A DNA stretch of 64,000 bases from Planococcus rifietoensis (GTDB taxonomy: Bacteria > Bacillota > Bacilli > Bacillales_A > Planococcaceae), in NCBI RefSeq assembly GCF_001465795.2, contig NZ_CP013659.2, positions 1,940,501 to 2,004,500 of the forward strand. The letters run 5' to 3'. Below the pieces are notes generated by a model. That model saw only the letters and a program-made list of their open reading frames with translations. It did not search any database and was not told the DNA's origin. Within the stretch, counting starts at the first letter, position 1. The number at the start of each line of letters is the position of its first letter. Positions 1 through 9,297 of this stretch are shown piece after piece. The translations under genes were made by a program, and so were the position numbers.

Positions 1-21
1 CTTTGCTTTCACTCCATAAGC

Positions 22-52
22 GCAAAAAAAAACCTCCTATAAAGGAGGTTTT
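22..52 (-). terminator. Rho-independent terminator after mecA
   Basis: AACCTCCT / AGGAGGTT hairpin (31-38 with 43-50) followed on the minus strand by a long T run at 22-30. It directly abuts the mecA stop codon. Confidence 0.9.
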
Positions 53-708
53 TATCCAAAATAATGCAGCACGTTCGGAAGCGCTTCTTCTTTAAAGATC
101 GGCTTGCCATACTCTTCAAGACGATGAATCGTCATTGGAGTTTGCTGCAAGTATTCGGTGATGACGCTTAATTGATCTTTGACATCTTTTTCGGAATGAA
201 GGATTTCATCGAACTTCACGTGCATATAGTACTTTCCGTCAAAGTGGTACAATGCCGTGTCGACCGGCATATACATGAGGCGCTTCGCAATCGGAAGCAA
301 TTCTTCCACTTCAGATAGAACAAACGAGTATTCAAGTTTCTTCGTATCGCCCTCGTCGTAAACCGGTTCGAATTCATCAAATTCCTGTGAACCAGCTTCT
401 TCTCCTGAAAACATCTTGCGGCGTTCTTCTATATCATCCGGCAAATCAAGTTTTTGCCCGTCTTTCGTCAATTGCGCACGAGTGACAGTGACTTCAAGTC
501 CTTTGTCCATGGCTTGCACTTGGATCCACAGCGGCCCTTCCATAACGAAATCGGCTTCTTCATTGACTTCATCCATCATTTCCCAGAAAAGCTCTTCGCT
601 TTTGTCTCTGTTAAACCAAATTTCGTCACGGCTGAACCCTCGCTCTTCAACATCAAGATAGGAAATGTAAAATTTCACTGTGTTGTCGTTAATGCGTTCT
701 ATTTCCAT
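52..708 (-). CDS. mecA: Adapter protein MecA (ClpC substrate adaptor)
   Basis: 218 aa, the same length as B. subtilis MecA. Family members deliver ComK, Spx and other substrates to the ClpCP protease in the cytoplasm and promote ClpC hexamer assembly. The N-terminal substrate-binding part (residues 1-85, starting MEIERINDNTVKFYISY) is followed by an acidic linker rich in E/D (about 100-120) and a C-terminal ClpC-binding domain. The ATG at 708 was chosen over an upstream in-frame start at 828 because it has a good ribosome site (AAAGGAGAGG, 7 nt upstream) and matches the family start. The neighbour spx encodes a classical ClpXP/MecA-linked regulator. Single gene with its own terminator. Confidence 0.96.
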   Translation of the reverse strand: MEIERINDNTVKFYISYLDVEERGFSRDEIWFNRDKSEELFWEMMDEVNEEADFVMEGPLWIQVQAMDKGLEVTVTRAQLTKDGQKLDLPDDIEERRKMFSGEEAGSQEFDEFEPVYDEGDTKKLEYSFVLSEVEELLPIAKRLMYMPVDTALYHFDGKYYMHVKFDEILHSEKDVKDQLSVITEYLQQTPMTIHRLEEYGKPIFKEEALPNVLHYFG

Positions 709-942
709 TTTACACCTCTCCTTTTCGGATCGGATTAAGAGGAAGTTCCTCAAAAGCCGTGATTTATTACTACCTTCATTATACCTTTCCTGAAGGCTTA
801 AAAACATTTTTCTGCCTATAGGCGGCACCAGAAGATAATTATCTTAGAGTCTAATCGAATCGACAGACTTTTGCAACTAATTAAGATGACCAACACACTT
901 CCAGCTGAAAGACTTTGCTGAACGATTCGTTGAATAGATAAA
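709..942 (-). promoter_or_regulatory. mecA upstream region with probable sigma-A -10
   Basis: No gene seen between mecA and the spx terminator. On the minus strand a TATAAT (778-783) lies about 70 nt upstream of the mecA start; its -35 is not clear. A hyphenated palindrome GAGGAA-g-TTCCTC sits at 729-741 between this -10 and the gene. Confidence 0.4.
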
Positions 943-996
943 GAAAAGCCGTCCCATGATCCCTTATGAAATGCCATAAAGACCGGACAGCTTTTT
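943..996 (-). terminator. Terminator after spx
   Basis: AAAAGCTGTCC (minus strand, 85-95 of the 900s block) pairs with GGACGGCTTTT across a ~30-nt loop, followed by a T-rich tail. It lies just downstream of the spx stop. Confidence 0.7.
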
Positions 997-1006
997 CTCC
1001 TTATTC

Positions 1007-1405
1007 TCAGTTGACCATGCGCTGAGCTTCCAGCAATTGATATGCGCGCACTTTACGTGGCAGGAATCGGCGGATCTCATCTTCGTTGTAACCGACTTGC
1101 AGGCGTTTTTCATCCATGATAATCGGGCGTCTCAATAAGCCCGGATGTTCTTGGATCAGTTCATAGAGGCGTTGCAATGGCAAGCTTTCTACGTCTACAT
1201 TCAGTTTTTGGAAGATCTTCGAACGAGTCGAAATGATTTCATCCGTTCCGTCCTCTGTCATACGTAGTATTTCTTTGATTTCACTTATAGTCAAAGGTTC
1301 AGAGAAGATATTGCGTTCTGTATATGGAATATCATGTTCTTCCAGCCACGCTTTCGCCTTACGGCAAGACGTACAGCTTGGAGAAGTGAATAATGTAACC
1401 ATCAT
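1007..1405 (-). CDS. spx: Transcriptional regulator Spx
   Basis: 132 aa ArsC-family protein. Spx binds the alpha-subunit C-terminal domain of RNA polymerase and switches on thiol/oxidative stress genes; it is degraded by ClpXP. The redox CxxC is present (CTSC, residues 11-14 in this numbering, in the context [14 protein letters not shown]), as is the family RRPIIMD segment and the C-terminal LPRK. Two adjacent ATGs (1405, 1402) are possible; the first has the better spacing from AAAGGAAGTG, while B. subtilis Spx begins at the equivalent of the second. An apparent longer frame up to 1492 runs through the promoter and is not used. Gene order spx-mecA is as in B. subtilis. Confidence 0.96.
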   Translation of the reverse strand: MMVTLFTSPSCTSCRKAKAWLEEHDIPYTERNIFSEPLTISEIKEILRMTEDGTDEIISTRSKIFQKLNVDVESLPLQRLYELIQEHPGLLRRPIIMDEKRLQVGYNEDEIRRFLPRKVRAYQLLEAQRMVN

Positions 1406-1760
1406 AATGGAGCACTTCCTTTCGGATTCATAGATGTTGAGAGATTTCATTCTTAAATTAGAATCACTATCGTTTAGAAGCTCTACAATCATTATACAAC
1501 ATTGGGCTTCAGTAATATATAGCTGACAGCGAGAATTTTAAAAAAACATTGATTCTGTCACAGTCTCGCTACATTTTCTGAGAGTTTGTAAAACTTATAC
1601 ATTAGAAATTTACCCGCTTCTATTATCAATTAAACTTCAATAAGAAAAATTTATTCTCATTTACGAATTTCTTTTGAAAATAATTCTTCTATTATATAGT
1701 ACGTCTCGTTGCTTAAAAGGTTTCATTTTATTGCCCAATTTAATTGATTTCCATAAGCTC
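1406..1760 (-). promoter_or_regulatory. spx promoter region with PerR-like box; otherwise empty
   Basis: About 350 nt with no supportable gene; AT-rich from 1530 to 1760. A minus-strand TATAAT at 1491-1496 lies inside a 15-nt element (1483-1497, GTATAATGATTGTAG) that matches the PerR consensus TTATAATNATTATAA at 10 of its 14 fixed positions. Nearer the gene an inverted repeat ATTCT-N6-AGAAT occupies about 1449-1464. In B. subtilis one spx promoter is PerR-repressed, so the match is plausible but unproven here. Confidence 0.4.
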
Positions 1761-1804
1761 AAAAATACCCCTGCTAATCGTCTTTGCGACAACAGGGGCA
1801 TTTT
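1761..1804 (-). terminator. Terminator after the GH-like gene
   Basis: Stem TGCCCCTG / CAGGGGTA with a ~19-nt loop, followed on the minus strand by TTTTT. It starts a few bases beyond the stop codon of the glycosyl-hydrolase-like gene. Confidence 0.8.
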
Positions 1805-1806
1805 GT

Positions 1807-3012
1807 TTATTCAGGTGTATAGTCAACGCCAGGCGAATAGCTGTTTCCTGCATTCCAGAGAAGGAATTCTTCGATTCCCTGGTCATTCAACGCACGGATC
1901 TGGGCTTCCACTTCTGCTTTGCCATAACGCTTGTAATTTCCAGCGCCTAAGTAGCTGGCAGTGAAATCCTGCAGCCAAGGCCGTGAAACAGGCGCATCTT
2001 CTAATTTGGAAAGCACTTCGTTTTCCACTTTTGCATATTCAGCTACCAACTTATATGGTTCCAAATCAGGCTTTGCAATTCCGAAATACGATGTCCAGTG
2101 GCTAGGGTATATCATCGAAGAGATGACGTCGACATTCTCTGAGATTTTCGAAAAGTTCTGCCCAATGCCAGGTGCTTCCGGCAATGTTGCTGCGTAGCCA
2201 AAGATATCAACCGACACTTCTACGCCATAGGGCTCGAGTTTTTCTTTCGCATAGGCGACAAAATCAGTCACAGCTTCTACACGGCGCTGAACAGGGTCTA
2301 AATTGGATTCTGAGTAATCGCCCATCGAGTAGTCCAACTGCTCGCCAAGCCGCTCAAACCCTTCAGGAAAACGCACATAATCGAATTGAATTTCCTTGAA
2401 TCCCAATTTTGCCGCTTCAATCGCCACTTCCACATTATAGTCCCAGACTTCTTTCATGAACGGATTGACGAATGCCTCTCCCCGGTTATTAGTCCAAACT
2501 TGCCCTCCTGTTGTAAAGGAAAGTTCCGGCTGCTGTTCTGCAAGCACCGTGTCCTTGAATACGACCACACGCGCAATCGGGTAAATCTGCTGCTGTTCCA
2601 TGTGCTCAAGCATTGCGCGCGGGCCTTTGATCAACGAAGTTCCAATGCCTTTACCGTGCAGTGGGGAATCTTCTTCCGGCGTATAAGTTAAATGCCCCAT
2701 GTCTTCCTTGACGTCAATGACCATCGCGTTTAAATCGCTGTTTCCGACGAGATCAACTAATGAAGAAAATCGCGCTCCTCCAGCTGAGTTGCCAGTGACG
2801 AATATTCCCCGGACTGCATCAGGATATTTGAAATTTAATCCTGAATCGAAGCCAAAACGTTCCGATGTCCCAAGCAGCCCTGAGTCGATGTTCACTATTT
2901 CATATGTACGGGTCGAAAAATCTTCCGTAGCGGTCTCAGCCGCCTGCACAGTGCTGGCGCTCCCCAGTAAAAATAAAGACGCAGCAAGCCATTTCAAGGA
3001 TTTCACACACAT
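1807..3012 (-). CDS. Secreted putative glycosyl hydrolase (DUF4015 family)
   Basis: 401 aa. The N-terminus is a typical signal peptide (CVKSLKWLAASLFLLGSASTVQA, cleavage near residue 24), so the protein is exported. The body resembles the DUF4015 putative glycosyl hydrolase family: a TIM-barrel-like fold with strand motifs AMVIDVKED (96-104), YPIARVVVFKD (144-154) and EIQFDYVRFPEGF (207-219), the last carrying conserved acidic and aromatic residues expected at a sugar-binding cleft. Substrate unknown; a wall or exopolysaccharide is likely. ATG at 3012 follows AAAAGGTG. It stands alone between spx and the opp operon with its own terminator. Family assignment is from recognition of motifs, not a search. 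Confidence 0.8.
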   Translation of the reverse strand: MCVKSLKWLAASLFLLGSASTVQAAETATEDFSTRTYEIVNIDSGLLGTSERFGFDSGLNFKYPDAVRGIFVTGNSAGGARFSSLVDLVGNSDLNAMVIDVKEDMGHLTYTPEEDSPLHGKGIGTSLIKGPRAMLEHMEQQQIYPIARVVVFKDTVLAEQQPELSFTTGGQVWTNNRGEAFVNPFMKEVWDYNVEVAIEAAKLGFKEIQFDYVRFPEGFERLGEQLDYSMGDYSESNLDPVQRRVEAVTDFVAYAKEKLEPYGVEVSVDIFGYAATLPEAPGIGQNFSKISENVDVISSMIYPSHWTSYFGIAKPDLEPYKLVAEYAKVENEVLSKLEDAPVSRPWLQDFTASYLGAGNYKRYGKAEVEAQIRALNDQGIEEFLLWNAGNSYSPGVDYTPE

Positions 3013-3140
3013 TCACACACCTTTTCCACTTTTCTTCAGTCTACCACTTTCAAGCCCTTTAAACAGGATAATTTAGTAAATTTAGAGAAACTCAGACATT
3101 TATTTGTTATAACCAGATATTTCCAGTATTTTTCCAATTT

Positions 3141-3177
3141 AAAAAAGCACGCACCTATAAATAGGCGCGTGCTTTTT
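3141..3177 (-). terminator. Terminator of the opp operon
   Basis: AAAAAGCACGC / GCGTGCTTTTT stem with a T run on the minus strand, a few bases after the oppF stop. Confidence 0.9.
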
Positions 3178-3183
3178 CGGGTT

Positions 3184-4125
3184 TTATTCTTTAACTGCAA
3201 GACACTCTTGCAATTCAGCAAATTCTTTCTCAGAACAGTCTACAAAATGGTTCGGTGAAACTTCACGCATTTTCACATCTTCCCCATCTGTGTAGTTATG
3301 GACTGCCGGGTCATATGCTTTACGCGTACGGTTGCGCTCATAGTTCGGATCCGGAAGCGGAATGGCCGAAAGCAATGATTGTGTGTAAGGATGCATCGGG
3401 TTGGCGTATAATTCATCGGCTGGCGCTAATTCTACCAATTTCCCGAAGTACATCACACCGATACGGTCGGAGATATATTTAACCATCGACAAATCATGCG
3501 CGATGAATAAATACGTCAAGCCTTTCTCTTCCTGCAATTCTTTCAGCAAGTTGACGACCTGCGCCTGGATGGAAACGTCGAGTGCAGAGATTGGCTCATC
3601 CGCAATGATGAAGTCCGGGTCTACTGCCAAGGCACGCGCAATGCCTAAACGCTGGCGCTGCCCACCGGAAAATTCATGCGGATAGCGGTTGGCGTGCTCT
3701 TTGTTCAAGCCAACCGTTTCCAGTAGGTCATAGACCATCTTTTTACGGTCGCTAGCATCTTTTGCCAAGCCGTGGATATCGATGCCTTCAGCAATAATAT
3801 CCATGACTTTCATACGCTGATTCAAGGAAGCGTAAGGATCCTGAAAAATCATCTGCATCTTGCGATTAAATTTCTTCAAGTCTTTCTTGTTTTTCTTGCC
3901 GTGCACACTTTCTCCTTCATAAAGCACTTGGCCATCCGTCGCATCGTACAAGCGAATGATCGAGCGGCCGGTTGTGGATTTACCGCAACCCGACTCGCCT
4001 ACAAGGCCGAGTGTTTCACCTTTATAAATATCGAATGTGATTCCATCAACAGCTTTGACTTCGTTTGCTTTACCAACATTGAAATGCTGTTTCAGGTTTT
4101 TGATTTCAACTAATTTTTCAGCCAT
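3184..4125 (-). CDS. oppF: Oligopeptide ABC transporter ATP-binding protein OppF
   Basis: 313 aa cytoplasmic ATPase subunit that powers oligopeptide uptake with OppD. Walker [10 protein letters not shown] is near residues 43-51, signature [15 protein letters not shown] near 153-167, Walker [12 protein letters not shown] follows, then the H-loop IAHDLS. The C-terminal peptide-transporter extension ends with the family-typical [13 protein letters not shown] region rather than the cysteine-rich Fe-S motif of DppF types. Last gene of oppABCDF; its start codon overlaps the oppD stop by one base, suggesting translational coupling. Followed by a strong terminator. Confidence 0.95.
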   Translation of the reverse strand: MAEKLVEIKNLKQHFNVGKANEVKAVDGITFDIYKGETLGLVGESGCGKSTTGRSIIRLYDATDGQVLYEGESVHGKKNKKDLKKFNRKMQMIFQDPYASLNQRMKVMDIIAEGIDIHGLAKDASDRKKMVYDLLETVGLNKEHANRYPHEFSGGQRQRLGIARALAVDPDFIIADEPISALDVSIQAQVVNLLKELQEEKGLTYLFIAHDLSMVKYISDRIGVMYFGKLVELAPADELYANPMHPYTQSLLSAIPLPDPNYERNRTRKAYDPAVHNYTDGEDVKMREVSPNHFVDCSEKEFAELQECLAVKE

Positions 4126-5180
4126 TAGTTCGCGCTCCCTTCATAATAGCGGCTGCCAGGGAACTTTTTCATCCGTTCGATGACCATTTCAGGCGGTTCG
4201 ACTGTAGGCGCTTCGGGATGAAGAAGCCATGTGGCCGCCATGTGCGTATCGCTGACTTTAAAGAACGGAGGCGGCTGTTCCATATCGATCTTCATGGCGT
4301 ATTCACTGCGCAGCGCGAAAGCATCGCCTTTTGGCGGATCAAGAAGATCCGGTGGCGTGCCAGGAATTGCATACAGTTTTGCATCTTCTGCATCCATTGA
4401 AGGCATTGAACTGAGAAGGCCCCATGTATATGGATGCTGTGGGTTGTAGAAAATTTCATCGACTGTGCCGATTTCTACAATTTTCCCGCCGTACATGACA
4501 GCTACACGGTCTGCCACGTTAGCCACTACCCCTAGGTCGTGGGTGATAAAAATAATCGACGTATCGATTTTCTTCTGCAAGTCTTTCATCAATTCCAGGA
4601 TTTGCGCTTGGATCGTCACATCGAGAGCAGTTGTCGGCTCATCGGCAATTAGGATCTGCGGGTTGCACGCTAGAGCGATGGCAATAACGATCCGCTGGCG
4701 CTGTCCACCCGAGAATTGGTGAGGGTATTGTTTCATGCGAAGTTCCGGTTTAGGCATACCGACCAGACGCAGCAAGTCGATCGCCACTTTTTTCGCTTCA
4801 TCTTTGCTGATTTTTTGGTGCTTCAAGATCGGCTCTGTAATCTGTCGGCCGATTGGCATCGTCGGATTGAGCGATGTCATAGGATCCTGGAAAATCATCG
4901 AGATGTCTTTTCCTCGGATCTTCTGCATTTCCTTATCGCTCAACTTCGTTAAGTCACGCCCACCGAACAGGATCTCTCCGCTTTTAAATTCAGCACTTTC
5001 TTCAGGCAATAAACGCATAATCGATTTGGTGGTAACGGATTTACCGGAACCGGATTCTCCTACGATTGCCAATGTTTCACCTTTATATAGATCAAAGTTG
5101 ACGCCTCGGATTGCCTTTACTTCGCCACCATATGTGTTGAAGGAAAGTTCGAGGTCTTTTACTTGAAGTATTTTTTCCAT
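4125..5180 (-). CDS. oppD: Oligopeptide ABC transporter ATP-binding protein OppD
   Basis: 351 aa partner ATPase of OppF. Walker A GESGSGKS (about 39-46), signature [15 protein letters not shown], Walker [13 protein letters not shown] and H-loop FITHDLGVV are intact. The C-terminal oligopeptide-binding extension has the PGTPPDLLDPPKGDAFALR segment; the cysteines that ligate an iron-sulfur cluster in DppD-like proteins are absent. ATG at 5180 follows AAGGAGGA. It lies 15 nt after oppC in the operon. Confidence 0.95.
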   Translation of the reverse strand: MEKILQVKDLELSFNTYGGEVKAIRGVNFDLYKGETLAIVGESGSGKSVTTKSIMRLLPEESAEFKSGEILFGGRDLTKLSDKEMQKIRGKDISMIFQDPMTSLNPTMPIGRQITEPILKHQKISKDEAKKVAIDLLRLVGMPKPELRMKQYPHQFSGGQRQRIVIAIALACNPQILIADEPTTALDVTIQAQILELMKDLQKKIDTSIIFITHDLGVVANVADRVAVMYGGKIVEIGTVDEIFYNPQHPYTWGLLSSMPSMDAEDAKLYAIPGTPPDLLDPPKGDAFALRSEYAMKIDMEQPPPFFKVSDTHMAATWLLHPEAPTVEPPEMVIERMKKFPGSRYYEGSAN

Positions 5181-5195
5181 CTAAGGCTTTCCTCC

Positions 5196-6215
5196 TTAAT
5201 CTTTCATCTTCGGATCGAGCGCATCACGCAAGCCGTCACCAATTAAGTTAAATGCGATCATGATCAAACTCAGCACTACTGCCGGGAACAGAAGAATATG
5301 CGGCTGATACTGAATCAGTTTATACCCATCATTGATCAATGTCCCAAGAGACGCATCCGGAGCCTGGAGCCCCAGCCCGATAAAGCTTAAGAAAGCTTCG
5401 AAGAAAATTGCGCCTGGGATCGTAAACATCGTGTTGATGATGATGACACCAAGAACGTTCGGCATCAAATGCTTCCAGATGATACGGCTATCACTCGCAC
5501 CGAGTGTACGGGCTGCAAGGACGAATTCCTGGCTCTTATATTTAAGAACCTGCCCACGCACTACCCGCGACATGCCGGTCCAACCGGTTATCGTCAGGGC
5601 GATGATGATCGCGAGTATCCCAGGGTCCATGATGAGGATAAAGAGGATAACGACGACCAGGTTTGGAATACCTGTCAAAATCTCAACGATCCGCTGCATA
5701 ACATCATCCACACGGCCTCCAAAATAGCCGGAAACCCCGCCGTAGATAACGCCGATCAACATATCGATCGCTGCTGCCACGAATGCAATGAACAAGGAAA
5801 CTTGTGTCCCTTTCCATACACGTGAGAACATATCACGGCCGAGGCCGTCTGTCCCAAACCAGTAATTCTGTTCGACATTCTTCATTTCGTATAAGTCAAC
5901 TTCACGCCCGCCAAGTGTACCTACCCCATCCATAATGCCCAGGTTTTCAATAACAGGTATTTTCGGTGGCAAGTTGGCATGTGTGATAGTTTGGTCATTT
6001 GGTTCGTACGGGCTGATCATCGGCCCGACGAATGACATGATGAGAATCAAGCCAAATAGTACTAAACTGATGATCGCACCTTTGTTTTTCTTCAGGCTGC
6101 GCCAAGCATCCTGCCAAAAACTGACACTTGGTTTTGAGATTTTCTCTGCCTCTTGTGTATCTCTAGGGATGCGTGTAAACGCATCTTGAGGTAGCTTTTC
6201 ATAATTCTGTGTCAT
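5196..6215 (-). CDS. oppC: Oligopeptide ABC transporter permease OppC
   Basis: 339 aa inner-membrane permease. It has an N-terminal cytoplasmic tail, a first membrane helix near 47-68 (IISLVLFGLILIMSFVGPMI), a long extracytoplasmic loop, then five more helices. The EAA cytoplasmic loop that contacts the ATPases is visible (EFVLAARTLGASDSRIIWKHLMPN). Its ATG shares one base with the oppB stop (TAATG) and has GGAGG upstream. Forms the translocation channel with OppB. Confidence 0.95.
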   Translation of the reverse strand: MTQNYEKLPQDAFTRIPRDTQEAEKISKPSVSFWQDAWRSLKKNKGAIISLVLFGLILIMSFVGPMISPYEPNDQTITHANLPPKIPVIENLGIMDGVGTLGGREVDLYEMKNVEQNYWFGTDGLGRDMFSRVWKGTQVSLFIAFVAAAIDMLIGVIYGGVSGYFGGRVDDVMQRIVEILTGIPNLVVVILFILIMDPGILAIIIALTITGWTGMSRVVRGQVLKYKSQEFVLAARTLGASDSRIIWKHLMPNVLGVIIINTMFTIPGAIFFEAFLSFIGLGLQAPDASLGTLINDGYKLIQYQPHILLFPAVVLSLIMIAFNLIGDGLRDALDPKMKD

Positions 6216-7150
6216 TAACTCTTACCTCCTGAAAGACGAATACGAGGATCGATGACGCCATACAAAATATCGACGATCAAAATGACAACGATTAAGAATA
6301 CAGAGAAGAAAATTGTCGTACCCATGATAATCGAGAAGTCATTGACCATGATTGATTTTACGAACTGCTCACCGATTCCAGGAATCGCAAAAATCTGTTC
6401 GACTACTAGCGAGCCTGTCAAGATGCTGACTGCCATTGGTCCAAGAACCGTGATCAATGGAATCAAAGCATTACGGAATGCGTGTTTGAAAGCGATTTCT
6501 GATCCGCTTGCCCCTTTAGCTTTTGCTAAAGTGATATAGTCAGACCCAAGAACTTCGATCATTTCTGTACGGATAAACCGTGCAGCCGTTGCCAGTGGGA
6601 ACATCGCCAATGCTATTGACGGCAGTACGCTGGACATGAATCCATCTTTCCATAGCGCCACTGGGAACAGGTCCCATTTTAAACCGAACCAGTATTGTAG
6701 CATGGATGCAAAAACAAACGAGGGAATGGATATGCCGATGATCGCCACGATCGTACTTCCATAATCCACCCATGTATTTTGCCTGAGCGCCGCGACCATC
6801 CCGAATAAAATCCCGAGTACCGTTCCAAGAAGCATTCCTTGGAATCCGATCTGTGCTGACGGCCCCATGCGGCTTAAAATAACATCCGTTACGTTTGCGC
6901 CTTTGAATTGGTTAATCGAAATACCCAAATCACCTTTAAGCAAACCAAACATATAATCGAAATATTGAACAGGAAGGGGTTGGTCCAGTCCGTACCGTGC
7001 CTCTACGACTGCCCGTTGTTCAGGAGATAACTTATCTGCGGAAGCAATTGGGGAACCTGGTAATATTTTCATCAAGAAAAATGTAAACGTGGCAATAAGC
7101 GCTAAAGTGATGAACATATAAATTAATCTTTTTCCAATATAGCGTGCCAT
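6215..7150 (-). CDS. oppB: Oligopeptide ABC transporter permease OppB
   Basis: 311 aa membrane permease with six predicted helices; the N-terminal signature MARYIGKRLIYMFITL and the EAA loop YITLAKAKGASGSEIAFKHAFRNA are typical of DppB/OppB proteins. Heterodimerises with OppC. Separated from oppA by about 180 nt containing a perfect stem-loop, so its expression is probably lower than that of oppA. Confidence 0.95.
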   Translation of the reverse strand: MARYIGKRLIYMFITLALIATFTFFLMKILPGSPIASADKLSPEQRAVVEARYGLDQPLPVQYFDYMFGLLKGDLGISINQFKGANVTDVILSRMGPSAQIGFQGMLLGTVLGILFGMVAALRQNTWVDYGSTIVAIIGISIPSFVFASMLQYWFGLKWDLFPVALWKDGFMSSVLPSIALAMFPLATAARFIRTEMIEVLGSDYITLAKAKGASGSEIAFKHAFRNALIPLITVLGPMAVSILTGSLVVEQIFAIPGIGEQFVKSIMVNDFSIIMGTTIFFSVFLIVVILIVDILYGVIDPRIRLSGGKS

Positions 7151-7259
7151 GGTGCACCTCCAAATAAAATCGCTCTATTAAATCAAGTATCAAATGACAC
7201 TTGTATTTTTCTGATTAAGCAGAATACCGTTAATTTTCGGTGAATTTATTCACAGTAGA

Positions 7260-7295
7260 AAAGAGAGTATATCAATCCCTTGATATACTCTCTTT
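7260..7295 (-). terminator. Perfect 16-bp stem-loop between oppA and oppB
   Basis: AAAGAGAGTATATCAA (7260-7275) pairs perfectly with 7280-7295 around a four-base loop. The T tract behind it on the minus strand is short (TTTTCT), so it may be a partial terminator or a 3' stabiliser that lets the binding protein be made in excess over the permeases. Confidence 0.7.
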
Positions 7296-7333
7296 CTATT
7301 ATGTTTTCCTAAAGTACATTCAGTTGGGAATTT

Positions 7334-9055
7334 TTATTCCTTACCGGAAATATAAGCCCATTTGTAGCTGTAATCTCCACCGAATGGGTGACTGATAATG
7401 TTGTTAACATATGGCTTTTGAAGGGACATTAGACCGCGTTGATAGATCGGTGCGATCGCAGCGTCTTCTTCAATCAAGATTTTTTCAGCTTGAGCCATTG
7501 CTTCCCAGCGTCCTTCAGCATCCTGTGCCAATTCGCCTTTAGCTTGCTCTACCAAGTTGTCGAACTCTTCGTTAGAGTAAGACATCAAGTTGTGAGATGC
7601 GCCAGTTACGAATAGGTCGATGAATGTCATCGGATCCTGGAAGTCAGGGCCCCATCCAGAGTTTTGGATATCGTAGTCTTGTGCTTCATCAAGCTCAAGG
7701 CGTACGCCGAATGGAACAGCTTTCAAGTTAACTGTCAAACCTTCAAGATTTGTTTCAAGTTGCTCTTTCAAATAAGCATCCATTTTACCTGCAAGCTCAG
7801 AGTCGCCGCCGAGAAGTTCCATAGTAACTTCAGTTTCGCCGATTTCCTCTAGGCCTTTTTCCCAATAAGTTTTCGCTTCTTCAGCGTTGAATGGCAGCAT
7901 GTCTCCGTTAATATCACGGAAGTCTTCGCCAGCTTCGTTGAAAGTGAACTCAGTTGGTACAAGGTAGTTAGCTGGAAGAGATCCGTTCGCTAGAACTACA
8001 TCTACAAGGTCTTGCTTGTTGAAGCCAGTAGCAATCGCTTTACGGATGTTTTCGTTAGCTAGTGGAGTTTCTTCTCCGTTGCGTTCTTGGTTAAATTTCA
8101 AGTAGAACAAAGTTGGTTCAAGTTCTTTTACAACTTCTGGGTCTTCAGCGTATTGCATTGCGAATTCACCAGAAAGTGCTACACGATCTTTTTCACCAGA
8201 TTGATAAAGGTTAACTGCAGTTGAAGTTTCTTTAACTACGTCAACGTTAATTGTTTCAAGTTGAACAGTTTCAGCATCCCAATACTCTGGGTTTTTCTCC
8301 ATCGTCCAAGTCAGGCCAGTGCCATCCCAGTTCGTTAGAGTGAAAGGTCCGTTGTAAAGGATGGTATCTGAGTTAGAAGCGTAGTTGTCGCCTTGCTCAG
8401 TTACGAATTCTTCGTTCAGTGGATAGAAAGTACCAAAAGCCATTAATGACATGAAGTAAGGAGTCGGGCGCTCAAGTTCTACGACAAGAGTTTTGTCGTC
8501 TTCAGCTGTGATTCCTAGTTCAGAGACTTCCATGTCTCCTTCAGAAACTTCTGTAGCGTTTTTGATTGTTCCAGCCATCATATACGGCCCGTAAGGTGAA
8601 CCAGTGTCTGGATCAATCGCGCGCTGCCAAGCATAGACGAAATCGTTAGCTGTGATCGGTGTACCGTCCGACCAGTTAGCATCACGTAATTTGAACGTGT
8701 ACGTCAAGCCATCTTCACTGACCTCAGGCTCGCCATCAGCAAGAGCAGGTTCAGCAATGTTTTCTTGGTTCAAACGGAACAAGCCTTCGTTTACGTTGTT
8801 AAGGATGTTGAATGCTACTGCATCCTCAGCAATCGAAGAATCCATTGATGGGATTTCTGCACTTTCAAGCAAGTTTAGTTCTTGTACAGAGTCAGGTTCG
8901 CCGCCATTGCCTTCTGCGCCTTCTGCCCCTTCTGTCTCTTCTGTGTCTGTGTTTTCTGTCCCAGTATCAGTGTCATCTCCGCCGCCGCAAGCAGCTAGGA
9001 AAGCACTAAGTACCAAAACCAGGCCAAGTAGCCATAAAATCTTGCTGTTTTTCAC
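7334..9055 (-). CDS. oppA: Oligopeptide-binding lipoprotein OppA
   Basis: 573 aa SBP_bac_5-family solute-binding protein that captures extracellular peptides for OppBCDF. The N-terminus is a lipoprotein signal with lipobox LAAC (Cys23), followed by a low-complexity Gly/Asp/Glu/Thr linker (about 27-50) and the peptide-binding domains. The start is taken as GTG at 9055: AAGGGGG lies 7 nt upstream, whereas the in-frame ATG at 9094 lies upstream of that ribosome site and overlaps the promoter. A CodY-type box sits just upstream. First gene of the operon. Confidence 0.94.
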   Translation of the reverse strand: MKNSKILWLLGLVLVLSAFLAACGGGDDTDTGTENTDTEETEGAEGAEGNGGEPDSVQELNLLESAEIPSMDSSIAEDAVAFNILNNVNEGLFRLNQENIAEPALADGEPEVSEDGLTYTFKLRDANWSDGTPITANDFVYAWQRAIDPDTGSPYGPYMMAGTIKNATEVSEGDMEVSELGITAEDDKTLVVELERPTPYFMSLMAFGTFYPLNEEFVTEQGDNYASNSDTILYNGPFTLTNWDGTGLTWTMEKNPEYWDAETVQLETINVDVVKETSTAVNLYQSGEKDRVALSGEFAMQYAEDPEVVKELEPTLFYLKFNQERNGEETPLANENIRKAIATGFNKQDLVDVVLANGSLPANYLVPTEFTFNEAGEDFRDINGDMLPFNAEEAKTYWEKGLEEIGETEVTMELLGGDSELAGKMDAYLKEQLETNLEGLTVNLKAVPFGVRLELDEAQDYDIQNSGWGPDFQDPMTFIDLFVTGASHNLMSYSNEEFDNLVEQAKGELAQDAEGRWEAMAQAEKILIEEDAAIAPIYQRGLMSLQKPYVNNIISHPFGGDYSYKWAYISGKE

Positions 9056-9071
9056 TGATTTTGCCCCCTTA

Positions 9072-9086
9072 AATTTTCTGAAAACT
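9072..9086 (-). promoter_or_regulatory. CodY-type operator upstream of oppA
   Basis: AATTTTCTGAAAACT agrees with the CodY consensus AATTTTCWGAAAATT at 14 of 15 positions. It lies between the putative -10 and the oppA ribosome site, a position suited to repression in nutrient-rich cells. Confidence 0.75.
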
Positions 9087-9099
9087 TGGTACATGATTA

Positions 9100-9121
9100 A
9101 TTATACATAAATATTTTTTGT
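9100..9121 (-). promoter_or_regulatory. Putative oppA promoter -10 region
   Basis: Minus-strand TATAAT at 9100-9105, with a poor -35 (TGTACA, 16 nt upstream). It lies about 45 nt upstream of the GTG start and immediately upstream of the CodY box. Confidence 0.45.
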
Positions 9122-9297
9122 TGTACAGCGTTTTTTTTGGAATATTTTACACTTACACCATTAATCATGCTGTTCAAAATATCACCAATAGGCTGAAAAG
9201 CGCGTCATGTAAGCGTTTTCTTATCAATTAAATTTCGAACAACTTTTTGATTTTTTTTGTTATTTCTTCTACAATAAGAACGAATAGGGGTGCCAAA

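Noticed and set aside
1500..1760. Possible small gene in the AT-rich gap upstream of spx
   Set aside because: Short frames there have no ribosome site and no recognisable composition; one overlaps the terminator of the next gene.
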